DNA from: Bacteroidota bacterium
GTDB taxonomy: Bacteria; Bacteroidota; Bacteroidia; Chitinophagales; Chitinophagaceae
NCBI GenBank assembly: GCA_018267615.1
Contig: JAFDYD010000040.1
Span: 1-50,245, forward strand
Length of the DNA: 50,245 bases
Reading direction: 5' to 3'
Part shown: positions 42,295 to 50,245 of the stretch, in pieces
Numbering within the stretch: the first letter of the stretch is position 1
Layout: every line of letters begins with the position of its first letter
Notes under the pieces: generated by a model
Database searches by the model: none
What the model saw: the letters and a program-made list of their open reading frames with translations, nothing else
Told to the model about the DNA's origin: nothing
Made by a program: the position numbers and the translations under genes

Positions 42295-43725
42295 ATGAAC
42301 CAACTATTTATAAATGGCGTATGGATCGATGCCGTTGACAAACGACAGTTCGATCTCCTCAACCCGGCTACGGAAGACGTGATTGGACAAATGAGTTTTG
42401 CAAACGGAAAGGATTGTCATATCGCTATTGACGCTGCAGCAACTGCTTTCAAAACATGGAGTCGAACGACTGCTTATGTCCGGGCGGATATTTTAAAAAA
42501 AGCCGCGACTTATATTCGAGAACATATTGAACCTCTTGCAAAAGATATGGTCAGCGAGAGCGGTAAGCCCCTTGCAGAAGCCAAAGGCGAGTGGACCGTT
42601 GCTGCAAATCTTTTTGAGTGGTATGCGGAAGAAGCAAAACGGGCGTATGGAAAAATTATTCCGACTAACAGACCGGATAAACGCAGTTCCGTAATATGGC
42701 AGCCGATGGGTGTGATCGGCGTAATCACAGCATGGAATTTTCCGGCATATAATCCCGCGCGTGCCTGGGCGGCCGCACTGGCCGCAGGTTGTACCGTTGT
42801 TGCAAAACCCGCTGAAGATACTCCGCTCTCAGCATTTCATATGGTGAATGCGCTGAATCATGCGGGTATTCCAAAAGGTGTGATGAATTTATTGATCGGC
42901 GATGCAGCGGCGATCGGAGATGCGATGCTCGATAATCCGTTATTAAAAAAAATAAGTTTTACAGGAAGCACAAGAGTTGGAAAATTATTAATGGACGGAG
43001 CATCGCGAACGCATACCAAACTTTCTCTCGAGCTCGGCGGCAATGCACCTGTACTCATATTTGATGATGTTGATGTAGATGCTATAGCAAAAGCCGCTGC
43101 TACTGCGCGTTTCAGGAATAACGGCCAGGTATGCATCGCTCCGCAAAGATTTTATATTCATAAAAATATTTACAAAGAATTTTCCAGTCTGGTCACGAAG
43201 TATGTGTCTGCATTAAAAGTAGGCGGAGGTTTTGAAGAAGGTGTAAATGTTGGTCCCCTCATCACAAAAAAACAAAGAGACAGCGTCTTATCACTGCTGG
43301 AAAAAACAAAAAAAGAAAATGGAGTGATATTAACCGGCGGTGATGTTCCTTCTCAGCCTGCCAAAGGTTATTTCATCAGGCCGGCTGTAGTAAGCGGGCT
43401 CGATCAAAATTCTTCCTTGGCGCGACAGGAAATATTCGGACCTATTCTGCCGCTGTTTTCATTCGACGACATCGATGATGCAATCGCAAAAGCAAATGAT
43501 ACAGAATATGGACTCGCGGCATTTGTATTCACCAACAATCTAAAAACTGCAGTGCATGTTTCGGAAAGACTTGAGTTTGGAATTGTCGGCATCAATGAAT
43601 GGGCACCGCATGGAACAGAATCACCTTTTGGCGGATGGAAATATAGTGGGCAGGGACATGAAAGCGGATCGGAAGGATTGTATGAATACATGGAGAAAAA
43701 ATTAATCAGCATCGGCGGATTATAA
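42295..43725 (+). CDS. NAD(P)-dependent succinate-semialdehyde dehydrogenase-like aldehyde dehydrogenase
   Basis: A 476-residue aldehyde dehydrogenase. The catalytic cysteine is C280 in NNGQVCIAPQRFY, the general base E246 in LELGGNAP, and the cofactor loop is FTGSTRVGKLL (222-232). VIGVITAWNFPAYNPARAWAAALAAGCTVVAKPAEDTPLSA is typical of the succinate-semialdehyde/glutarate-semialdehyde group. The C-terminal GINEWAPHGTESPFGGWKYSGQGHESGSEGLYEYMEKK also fits this group. It would oxidise the aldehyde made by the neighbouring aminotransferases or oxidase to the acid, for example succinate. Confidence 0.9.
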   Translation: MNQLFINGVWIDAVDKRQFDLLNPATEDVIGQMSFANGKDCHIAIDAAATAFKTWSRTTAYVRADILKKAATYIREHIEPLAKDMVSESGKPLAEAKGEWTVAANLFEWYAEEAKRAYGKIIPTNRPDKRSSVIWQPMGVIGVITAWNFPAYNPARAWAAALAAGCTVVAKPAEDTPLSAFHMVNALNHAGIPKGVMNLLIGDAAAIGDAMLDNPLLKKISFTGSTRVGKLLMDGASRTHTKLSLELGGNAPVLIFDDVDVDAIAKAAATARFRNNGQVCIAPQRFYIHKNIYKEFSSLVTKYVSALKVGGGFEEGVNVGPLITKKQRDSVLSLLEKTKKENGVILTGGDVPSQPAKGYFIRPAVVSGLDQNSSLARQEIFGPILPLFSFDDIDDAIAKANDTEYGLAAFVFTNNLKTAVHVSERLEFGIVGINEWAPHGTESPFGGWKYSGQGHESGSEGLYEYMEKKLISIGGL

Positions 43726-43762
43726 TTGACACAAGAAGATTTCTAAATAAAAAAAACTCCGG

Positions 43763-45136
43763 ATGGATTACGGCGCACTTGCACTCATTCCGCCATTGGT
43801 TGTTATCATACTAGCCATCATCATGCGATCTTCCTTCGAAGCATTGCTGATCGGATGCCTCGTCGGTTTCATCATCATTGGCTTACATACGCACACCAAC
43901 TTTTTTACCAATTTCGTGGATACATTCAAATCCGTTTTGGAAGATAAAGATTCTGTGTGGGTGATTTTAGTATGCGGTTTATATGGTTCATTGATCGGGT
44001 TGATGGTGAGAAGCGGTGGCACTTTGAAATTCGGCGACTGGGCATTGAAAAAATTAAAAACAAAACGCAGTGCATTGATGGGAACCTGGGGACTTGGTCT
44101 CGCTATTTTTTTGGATGATTATCTAAGTGCGCTCACAGTGGGATTATCCATGAGAAAAATAACAGACGCATTTAAAATACCAAGAGAAAAACTCGCATAC
44201 ATCGTAAATACCACCGCGCCACCATGGTGTGTGATCGTTCCCATTTCTACCTGGACAATTTTTATTGGTAATATATTGGAGAAATCCGATGTAGCAACAC
44301 AAGGAACCGGCCTTGCTACTTATTGGAAAATGATTCCTTATGTTGCTTACGGATATATATCAGTACTCATCATTCCATTATTCATCTATGGTATTTTTCC
44401 ATGGTTTGGTAGAATGAAAGCGGCAGATATATTGGCGATGGAAACAGGAAGACTCAGGCGGTCAGAAATAATTGCGTCCTCGGCACTTGATATCACACCA
44501 CTCAATCCGAAGAAACAATCAAAGGTGATTTTTTTTCTGCTACCCATCCTGGTGTTGCTAGCTGCTACAATATATTTTGATATCGACGCACTAAAAGGAG
44601 TATTGGTAGCCGTTAGTTTTACTTTTTTATATTACCTGATTATCCGGCTCGGAACATTCCGCCAGTTATCTGAAACATTATTCAGCGGATTTAACAGCAT
44701 GGTATATGCGCTCGCCATATTGATGATGAGTTATGTATTGAAAGAAGTGAATGATAAAATGGGATTAACCCAATACGTATTACATGCGGCATCGCCTTAT
44801 CTCAACAAACAATTATTGCCGGTGATTGCATTTGCTTCGCTTTCGCTGATCTCCGTAACGACGGGTTCATCATGGGGATTATATGCTGTTGCAATTCCAT
44901 TGATCGTTCCATTGGCAAAACATTTTGATTCAAATATCCTGCTCAATTGCGGAGCAGTGATCAGCGCTGGCGTATTTGGCGCGAATGCCTGCTTGTATTC
45001 CGATGCAACTGTTCTCACTGCACAAAGTACAGAATGTAATAACCTTGATCATAGTTTATCGCAATTGCCATATGCGTTAATCGCATTTGCATTATCATGT
45101 ATTCTTTATATTATCCTTGGCTACACGATGGCCTAA
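43763..45136 (+). CDS. NhaC-type Na+/H+ antiporter-family transporter
   Basis: A 457-residue inner-membrane protein with about eleven to twelve hydrophobic segments. It starts MDYGALALIPPLVVIILAII, and contains WGLGLAIFLDDYLSALTVGLSMRKITD, VNTTAPPWCVIVPISTWTIF and ISVTTGSSWGLYAVAIPLIVPLAKHF, all recurring in the NhaC family. Members can be Na+/H+ or substrate-linked antiporters (for example malate/lactate). Inside a catabolic operon the cargo may be an amino acid, amine or dicarboxylate, coupled to Na+. It lies 37 bases after the dehydrogenase gene and 18 before the first GNAT gene. Confidence 0.85.
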   Translation: MDYGALALIPPLVVIILAIIMRSSFEALLIGCLVGFIIIGLHTHTNFFTNFVDTFKSVLEDKDSVWVILVCGLYGSLIGLMVRSGGTLKFGDWALKKLKTKRSALMGTWGLGLAIFLDDYLSALTVGLSMRKITDAFKIPREKLAYIVNTTAPPWCVIVPISTWTIFIGNILEKSDVATQGTGLATYWKMIPYVAYGYISVLIIPLFIYGIFPWFGRMKAADILAMETGRLRRSEIIASSALDITPLNPKKQSKVIFFLLPILVLLAATIYFDIDALKGVLVAVSFTFLYYLIIRLGTFRQLSETLFSGFNSMVYALAILMMSYVLKEVNDKMGLTQYVLHAASPYLNKQLLPVIAFASLSLISVTTGSSWGLYAVAIPLIVPLAKHFDSNILLNCGAVISAGVFGANACLYSDATVLTAQSTECNNLDHSLSQLPYALIAFALSCILYIILGYTMA

Positions 45137-45154
45137 ATTTTTAAATCTTATTTT

Positions 45155-45814
45155 ATGCATACTGCCATACGAACATATTACAAAGAAATCAAAGGAGGCC
45201 TGGTGGTGCAACATATGCAACCACAACATGCGCAACAACTCGGCGAACTTCAGAAAATTGTTTTCCCAACATTAGCTGACGACGAATTGATAAGAGCCGA
45301 ACATTATTTGCATCACCTGGAAATATTTCCCGAGGGACAATTTGTAATTACAGATGGTGATAAAGTAATAGGAATGACGACCACCATGCGTAGTGATTTT
45401 GATTTTTCAGATTATCATCACACATTTAAAGAAACAATTGCAGGCGGCTGGTTGACCAATCACAATCCCAATGGAGATTGGTTATATGGATTGGACATTG
45501 GTGTGCATCCGGATTACCGTGGACTCGGTCTGGCACGAGTGTTATATCGCGCACGTCACGAAATAGCCAGGCAATTGCGATTGAAGGGACAACTCACTGT
45601 TGGTATGCTGAGTGGTTATGGTGCAGTGAGTAAGCAGATCAGTGGTGAAGAATATTATAAGGAATTGATAGCCGGAAAAAGGTTTGATCCAACGATCACA
45701 CCACAAATGAAAATAGGTTTTGAACCGATCGCTTTAATTCCTGATTATGTAAACGATCCCGTTTGTGGCAATTATGGCGTACTTATTAAAATTGATATCA
45801 ATAAAGAAATTTAG
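45155..45814 (+). CDS. GNAT-family acetyltransferase, nitrilase-linked type
   Basis: A 219-residue protein. The GNAT core has GLDIGVHPDYRGLGLARVLYRARHEIARQL, where YRGLGLA is the acetyl-CoA loop. After it come SGEEYYKELIAGKRFDPTITPQMKIGFEPIALIPDYVNDPVCGNYGVLIKID, a tail that I recognise from the GNAT half of carbon-nitrogen hydrolase/GNAT fusion proteins (YhcX-like). Here it is a stand-alone gene; no nitrilase follows in this window. It may acetylate an amine intermediate. The next GNAT gene begins five bases after its stop. Confidence 0.85.
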   Translation: MHTAIRTYYKEIKGGLVVQHMQPQHAQQLGELQKIVFPTLADDELIRAEHYLHHLEIFPEGQFVITDGDKVIGMTTTMRSDFDFSDYHHTFKETIAGGWLTNHNPNGDWLYGLDIGVHPDYRGLGLARVLYRARHEIARQLRLKGQLTVGMLSGYGAVSKQISGEEYYKELIAGKRFDPTITPQMKIGFEPIALIPDYVNDPVCGNYGVLIKIDINKEI

Positions 45815-45818
45815 AGCA

Positions 45819-46247
45819 GTGAAAAATAGTGAAATAAAAATTGCAAAGACTGAGAGCGACATTTTAAAATGTTGGGATGTAATAAAAGCCCTGCGGCCTC
45901 ATCTCGATAAAAATGTTTTTGTATCTACTGTTACAGCCATGATAAATGAAGGTTATACACTTGCATTTATTGAAGAAGATGGTATAGCTGTTGCGGCTAT
46001 TGGTTACCGTTACCTACAACTATTATACAACGGGAAACAGTATTATATCGATGATCTCTCGACATTGCCCGGTTACCGGGGAAAAGGATATGCAGGAATG
46101 TTGTTGGATTATGTAGAAACAAAAGCAAAAGAAAAAGGGTTTAATGTTGTCACACTCGATTCTGGTTATCAACGATTCGATGCACATCGGTTATACCTGA
46201 ATAAAGGTTTCGTTATAAGTTGTCATCATTTTTCTAAAACTATATAA
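45819..46247 (+). CDS. GNAT-family N-acetyltransferase with GTG start
   Basis: A 142-residue protein. The acetyl-CoA loop is YYIDDLSTLPGYRGKGYAGMLLDYVETKAKEKG, and RFDAHRLYLNKGFVISCHHFSK is a standard GNAT ending. I chose GTG at 45819, four bases after the previous stop; the next upstream ATG at 45765 lies inside the previous gene and would add residues that do not fit the family. Sequence IAKTESDILKCWDVIKALRPHL at the start is seen in GNATs related to aminoglycoside acetyltransferase-like proteins. It is five bases ahead of the second aminotransferase, so the three genes are translationally close. Confidence 0.8.
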   Translation: MKNSEIKIAKTESDILKCWDVIKALRPHLDKNVFVSTVTAMINEGYTLAFIEEDGIAVAAIGYRYLQLLYNGKQYYIDDLSTLPGYRGKGYAGMLLDYVETKAKEKGFNVVTLDSGYQRFDAHRLYLNKGFVISCHHFSKTI

Positions 46248-46252
46248 ATTTT

Positions 46253-47593
46253 ATGTCGCAAATACAATTGAAAACTGCATTGCCCGGTCCCAAGAGTTTG
46301 CAGGTATTGGAAAGAAGAAAGAATGCATTGCCATCTGGTCTTGCAAAATCAACAGAAGTAGTTGTTGAAAGGGCAGAAGGAGCACTGGTTTGGGATGTGG
46401 ATGGAAATCAACTGATCGATTTTGCCGGCGGAATCGGTATGATCAACATTGGCCATCGCAATGAGAAAGTAGTTGATGCAATCAAGAAACAGTTGGACAA
46501 ATATATTCATACCTGTTCTTTGGTAACTACGATGGAGCCTTATGTTGAACTGGCAGAATTATTGAATAGTCTCACACCCGGAAATTTCAAAAAGAAAACA
46601 TTGCTTGCGAATTCCGGATCGGAAGCCGTGGAGAATGCGATCAATGTAGCGAAATATTATACAAAACGCAATGCTGTATTGTGTTTCGAAGGTGCTTATC
46701 ATGGAAGAACCTTACTAACGTTGAGCCTCACCAGTAAATATGCTTTGTTCAAAAAAGGTTTCGGATCGTATGTTCCGGATATCTATCGTATTCCTTCACC
46801 AAACACTTATCGAAAAGCAAACGGTATGAGTGAAGAAGAGTATATTTCTTCCTGCATTGAAAAATTAGATGAAGCTTTTATATCACAGGTTGATCCCGAA
46901 TCGCTGGCTGCAATCATCATCGAACCGGTATTGGGTGAAGGCGGATTCTTACCGATACCAGGTGCCTATCTTCGTAAACTGCGGGAAGTATGCGACAAAT
47001 ATGGAATCGTTTTTATTGCGGATGAAATACAATGCGGGGCATCGCGAACAGGAAAATTATTTGCGATTCAACATAGTGATGTAATTCCAGATATTGTTGT
47101 AAGTGCGAAATCAATTGGAGCGGGTATGCCGATCAGTGCAGTTACCGGGAAAGCAGAAATACTGGATGCTCCACATCTCGGTGGACTTGGTGGCACTTAC
47201 GGAGGCAATCCACTTGCTTGCGTCGCTGCAATCGAAGCGATCAACATATTAAAAAGTGATGATTTCTTAAAGAGAGTAAATGAAGTTGGTGAAATAATTC
47301 GTACTACACTGGAAAAATGGAAAGAAAAATATTCCATCATCGGTGATGTAAGAGGACTCGGTGCAATGCGGTTGGTGGAATTTGTGAAAGATAGAAAAAC
47401 GAAGCAACCCGATGCGGAAGTGACATTGGAAGTGATCAAAGACGCAGTATCAAATGGATTGATCATGATCCGCGCGGGATTATTTAGCAATTGCATTCGC
47501 CTATTGCCGCCTGTTGTAATCAGTAATGAACAATTAATTGAAGGGTTGAATGTATTGGAAGCCGCAATCGCAAGAGCGCAAGCGAAAAGGTAG
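46253..47593 (+). CDS. class III omega-aminotransferase (4-aminobutyrate aminotransferase-like), copy 2
   Basis: A 446-residue PLP enzyme, paralogous to the one at 40908-42212. The PLP lysine is K286 in VVSAKSIGAGMPISAV and the aspartate is D257 in IADEIQCGASRTGKL. SGSEAVENAINVAKYYTKRN and FEGAYHGRTLLTLSLTSK match the class. The two copies differ around the substrate pocket (GTYGGNPLACVAA here, GTYPGNPICCAAS in copy 1), so they probably act on different omega-amino acids or in different steps. The gene follows the GNAT gene by five bases. Confidence 0.9.
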   Translation: MSQIQLKTALPGPKSLQVLERRKNALPSGLAKSTEVVVERAEGALVWDVDGNQLIDFAGGIGMINIGHRNEKVVDAIKKQLDKYIHTCSLVTTMEPYVELAELLNSLTPGNFKKKTLLANSGSEAVENAINVAKYYTKRNAVLCFEGAYHGRTLLTLSLTSKYALFKKGFGSYVPDIYRIPSPNTYRKANGMSEEEYISSCIEKLDEAFISQVDPESLAAIIIEPVLGEGGFLPIPGAYLRKLREVCDKYGIVFIADEIQCGASRTGKLFAIQHSDVIPDIVVSAKSIGAGMPISAVTGKAEILDAPHLGGLGGTYGGNPLACVAAIEAINILKSDDFLKRVNEVGEIIRTTLEKWKEKYSIIGDVRGLGAMRLVEFVKDRKTKQPDAEVTLEVIKDAVSNGLIMIRAGLFSNCIRLLPPVVISNEQLIEGLNVLEAAIARAQAKR

Positions 47594-47597
47594 GCTA

Positions 47598-47669
47598 TTA
47601 GGTAAAAGGTATAAGGTATAAGGTATAAGGTATAAGGTATTTCATACCTTATACCCTACACCTTTTACC
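47598..47669. repeat. heptad tandem array (aaggtat) folding into a hairpin
   Basis: Five exact copies of aaggtat run from 47606 to 47640. The right arm 47644-47669 (ataccttataccctacacct, then tttacc) is complementary to the left arm, which holds two extra heptads (40 versus 26 bases). It lies between the aminotransferase and the TTG start of the amidohydrolase. Confidence 0.9.
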
Positions 47670-47699
47670 TTTTTAAAAAAAACTCAGAAATAAAATATT

Positions 47700-49307
47700 T
47701 TGTCTTCTCTCATCATCCATAATGCCAACCTGGTTTCTTTTCACAATAGATTTGTGAAAGGAAATGCCGACACGATCGCGGTAAACGGCGAACGTATCGA
47801 AGCGATTGGAGATTTTAATTCTTTGAAATCGCTTATCCATCCTAATACTACGGTCATTGATGCTGCAGGGAAAACATTGATGCCCGGGTTAAATGATACG
47901 CATATTCATATTTGGAAAGTCGGCAATCTAAAAACTTTTATGCTTGATGTGCGCGCAGCGAAAAGTCTGGATGAAATGTTGAGCATGATTGAGGTTTTTA
48001 ATATTCGTCATCCTGAAGTGAACTGGATCACTGCGAGAGGTTTTAACGAAGCTGCCTGGAAAGATGGACGAATGCCTGATAAAGATGATCTGGATAAAAT
48101 AATAAAAGATAAGCCAGTTTACCTGATACGTACTTGCGCGCATATTGCGGTGGTCAATACAAAAGCATTGGAACTATGTGATATTTCTTCGCGAACAATA
48201 GCGCCGCAAGGAGGGATGATCTATAAAAATAGTCGCGGTGAACTGAATGGTATTTTTGCTGAAACAGCATTGGGTCTTGTTACAAATCATATTCCCGCAT
48301 ATACAAAAAAAGAATTAAAGCAGATGGTCACTGCGGCACGCGATGAGATGTATAGTTATGGAATTACAGCCGCTACCGATCCTGCTGTAGATCCATTATT
48401 ACTCGACGCATATTACGAGATGCATGAAGATGATGAATTGGGATTTCGTTTGAATGCAATACCGATATTATTGCCTGATGGCGGCGGACAAGCCTATCCC
48501 TTGCCGGAATTTTTTTCTTCGGACGGGTTCAATGTAAATACAGTAAAATTTTTTAGCGATGGAGGTTTGAGCGGTAAGACATCTGCCTTAAAAAGATTTT
48601 ATAAAAATTCTTCAGAGCGGGGAATCTTAAGATTGGCAAAAGGACAATATTTAAAACTCTGCAAAGCCACCATGGCAAATGGTTTGGGCGTGGCTACACA
48701 TGCAATCGGTGATGCTGCTATCGAGTTCGTCGTTGAATCATACAAGGAATTGAATCGGGAATTTCCAAACGCAATTAAGCGCATCGAACATTTAGGTTTA
48801 CCCGAAGAAAAACATTTACGCGATATGGCTGAGCACCATATTGCCACTTCTATGCAAACAATTTTTATCAGTGAACTCGGTAAAAATTTTATAAAATATC
48901 TCGACGAAGATTACCTGGATCGTTGCTATCCGGTCCGGTCTGTTTTAAAACACGGCATCCTCACAGCGCTTTCTTCTGATTCACCCGTGGTAAAAGATTT
49001 TAATCCTTTCAAAGGAGCTGAGGTTGCTGTCACAAGAAAGGATAATGAAGGAAATATTATCGCGGCGCATGAAGGTATCAGCATTGCGGAAGCATTAAAA
49101 GCTTACACTATGAGTGCTGCTGCTATTGGCAACACATCGCATATTGGTTCTTTGCAAAAAGGTAAACTGGCTGATTTTATTTTATTGGACAAGGATCCTC
49201 TGACCATAAAACCCGAAATGCTTACATCTGTGAACGTCGAAAAAACTTTCGTGGGAGGAAAATGTGTCTGGGAGAAAACAAATACTCATCACTCGGGCGC
49301 ACGCTGA
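47700..49307 (+). CDS. YtcJ-like metal-dependent amidohydrolase
   Basis: A 535-residue amidohydrolase-superfamily enzyme. The first metal motif is GLNDTHIHIW with H68 and H70. Later come ATHAIGDAAIEFV, RIEHLGLP and LSSDSPVVKDFNPFKGAEVAV, corresponding to the metal and catalytic sites of the YtcJ/N-acyl-amide hydrolase group. The C-terminal beta-sandwich returns with GSLQKGKLADFILLDKDPL. The only possible start near the family N-terminus (SLIIHNANLVSFHNRFVK) is TTG at 47700, since an in-frame stop lies three codons upstream; this may lower translation. It may open an amide bond of the compound taken up by the locus. It has no signal peptide and is cytoplasmic. Confidence 0.87.
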   Translation: MSSLIIHNANLVSFHNRFVKGNADTIAVNGERIEAIGDFNSLKSLIHPNTTVIDAAGKTLMPGLNDTHIHIWKVGNLKTFMLDVRAAKSLDEMLSMIEVFNIRHPEVNWITARGFNEAAWKDGRMPDKDDLDKIIKDKPVYLIRTCAHIAVVNTKALELCDISSRTIAPQGGMIYKNSRGELNGIFAETALGLVTNHIPAYTKKELKQMVTAARDEMYSYGITAATDPAVDPLLLDAYYEMHEDDELGFRLNAIPILLPDGGGQAYPLPEFFSSDGFNVNTVKFFSDGGLSGKTSALKRFYKNSSERGILRLAKGQYLKLCKATMANGLGVATHAIGDAAIEFVVESYKELNREFPNAIKRIEHLGLPEEKHLRDMAEHHIATSMQTIFISELGKNFIKYLDEDYLDRCYPVRSVLKHGILTALSSDSPVVKDFNPFKGAEVAVTRKDNEGNIIAAHEGISIAEALKAYTMSAAAIGNTSHIGSLQKGKLADFILLDKDPLTIKPEMLTSVNVEKTFVGGKCVWEKTNTHHSGAR

Positions 49308-49384
49308 TTTTAATTTATCAAGTACTTAAAGATATTAATTTCTGTACCCTGCATTCCGAATATCCATTTTTAAATCTACATAAC

Positions 49385-50164
49385 ATGTTGCAGGTTATAT
49401 CATATCAAATAGCGGATAGTATAGACATTAAATCGACCAGGCAATTTCTTACCATTGAATTGCTGCATGCGGATGCTGATGAGTTATTCTATCAAACCGG
49501 GCCCTCTGCATTTGTATATATTTTTAAATATGGAGTGGTTTGTTTTTTAAACTATGAAGAAACCAAAATCGGTGAAGTGATTCAATCGATTGCTCCTTAT
49601 TGCAGGAACCTGTTTGAGCAAAAATTAAGTGAAGAATTTCAAATCGAAGTTGGTTCAAAAGAAAATAAATTCGGCTATAACAAAATTGAAATTACAGATG
49701 CGAATGTAGAAATATTCAGGTTGATCATGCTGAACGTATCGCAATCCGTCGCGCTCGATTATTATTCCGATCAAACCAGTAAATTACTCGAAGAAACCAA
49801 CCATCACACAGAAGTTCTTGAGAAAAAAGGGAAGCTTGATATTTCGGGACGCACATTGACAAAATATATTGGCAGAACGCTGAATCTTACGAATAGGATC
49901 ACAGAGAACCTGTATATTTTCGACTCTCCCGCAGAAACATGGGAAGATGAAAATCTAAACAAAATCGATATCGGGTTGAAACGTACATTCGATTTGCAGG
50001 AAAGATTTAGGAATATCCAGGAAGGATTGGGTATCGTAAAAGAAAATCTCGAGTTGTTTAAAGACATCATGCAATACAGAAACAGCAACCTGCTTGAGTG
50101 GGTGATTATTATTTTGATTTTTTTAGAAGTGATGAATTTGTTTGTTGAGAAAATATTTAAGTGA
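49385..50164 (+). CDS. RMD1/YagE (DUF155)-family membrane protein
   Basis: A 259-residue protein. The N-terminal part reads MLQVISYQIADSIDIKSTRQFLTIELLHADADELFYQ, then FVYIFKYGVVCFLNYEE, the typical DUF155 beginning; a C-terminal amphipathic stretch DLQERFRNIQEGLGIVKENLELFKDIMQYRNSNLLEWVIIILIFLEVMNLF includes one membrane helix. The family includes yeast Rmd1 and human RMND1, the latter needed for mitochondrial translation; the bacterial role is not known. The ATG at 49385 is chosen because an earlier ATG overlaps the amidohydrolase gene and does not fit the family. The 81 bases to the right edge show no further gene. Confidence 0.85.
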   Translation: MLQVISYQIADSIDIKSTRQFLTIELLHADADELFYQTGPSAFVYIFKYGVVCFLNYEETKIGEVIQSIAPYCRNLFEQKLSEEFQIEVGSKENKFGYNKIEITDANVEIFRLIMLNVSQSVALDYYSDQTSKLLEETNHHTEVLEKKGKLDISGRTLTKYIGRTLNLTNRITENLYIFDSPAETWEDENLNKIDIGLKRTFDLQERFRNIQEGLGIVKENLELFKDIMQYRNSNLLEWVIIILIFLEVMNLFVEKIFK

Positions 50165-50245
50165 GGTTGTCTAATAGTGTAAAGTTTGATATAAGTTATA
50201 TTAGCGTGTTGGTTTGAACTCCAAGAATATTTCGCGCAGAGCACG

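Noticed and set aside
47606..47640. Possible CRISPR array
   Set aside because: The repeats are 7-base direct tandem units without spacers, and no cas gene is in the window.

Overview
This 50 kb AT-rich chromosomal window comes from a Bacteroidota bacterium, most likely a member of the Chitinophagaceae (the phylum follows from the genes, the family is inferred). It has two SusC/SusD outer-membrane uptake pairs, a hybrid two-component regulator with sensor, kinase, receiver and AraC domains on one chain, a CRTAC1-type FG-GAP lipoprotein, Bacteroidota lipoprotein signals (SCKK, GCKK) and A-rich translation starts (aattATG) without strong Shine-Dalgarno sites. I saw no rRNA, tRNA, CRISPR array, prophage or complete insertion sequence.

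Left part (0.25-10.2 kb). On the minus strand is an ECF42-type sigma factor with two YCII/DGPF proteins, an AHSA1/SRPBCC protein and, further on, a DoxX-like membrane protein. Three of these genes carry the same two-block motif (TGTCY, 18 bases, TGTCA) just upstream, which looks like the sigma factor's own promoter. Divergent from it is arsR-arsM-arsC-aquaporin, an arsenic operon without a dedicated efflux pump and with two matching ArsR operator candidates. Then follow an ArsR-like regulator divergent from an exported alpha/beta hydrolase fused to an ABM domain, a small secreted protein and a Cof-type HAD phosphatase.

Fructan locus (10.2-26.5 kb). A membrane-bound hybrid regulator with a periplasmic sugar-binding sensor is divergent from an MFS sugar porter, fructokinase, SusC, SusD, an exported GH32 fructosidase, a thioredoxin-fold protein and a large CRTAC1-like lipoprotein. 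The logic matches the fructose-sensing BT1754 system of Bacteroides thetaiotaomicron: oligofructan enters through SusCD, GH32 frees fructose in the periplasm, fructose is sensed there, imported and phosphorylated.

Middle (26.6-34.5 kb). A GNAT, a PLP group II decarboxylase, PEP synthase, a proline-rich small protein, a double UspA protein and an unrecognised protein that is divergent from the second SusC.

Amine locus (34.7-49.3 kb). SusC, SusD, a Tat-exported FAD amine oxidase, class III aminotransferase, semialdehyde dehydrogenase, NhaC-type antiporter, two GNATs, a second class III aminotransferase and a YtcJ-like amidohydrolase lie in one direction with small gaps. This reads as an uptake and breakdown operon for an amine, omega-amino acid or their conjugate rather than for a glycan. 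A RMD1/YagE-family membrane protein closes the window.

Intergenic DNA is full of inverted repeats. Several otherwise unrelated hairpins share an internal 7-base period, and one 154-base element has 21-base terminal inverted repeats and a 6-base flanking direct repeat, like a MITE; pieces of the same family recur at three other places.
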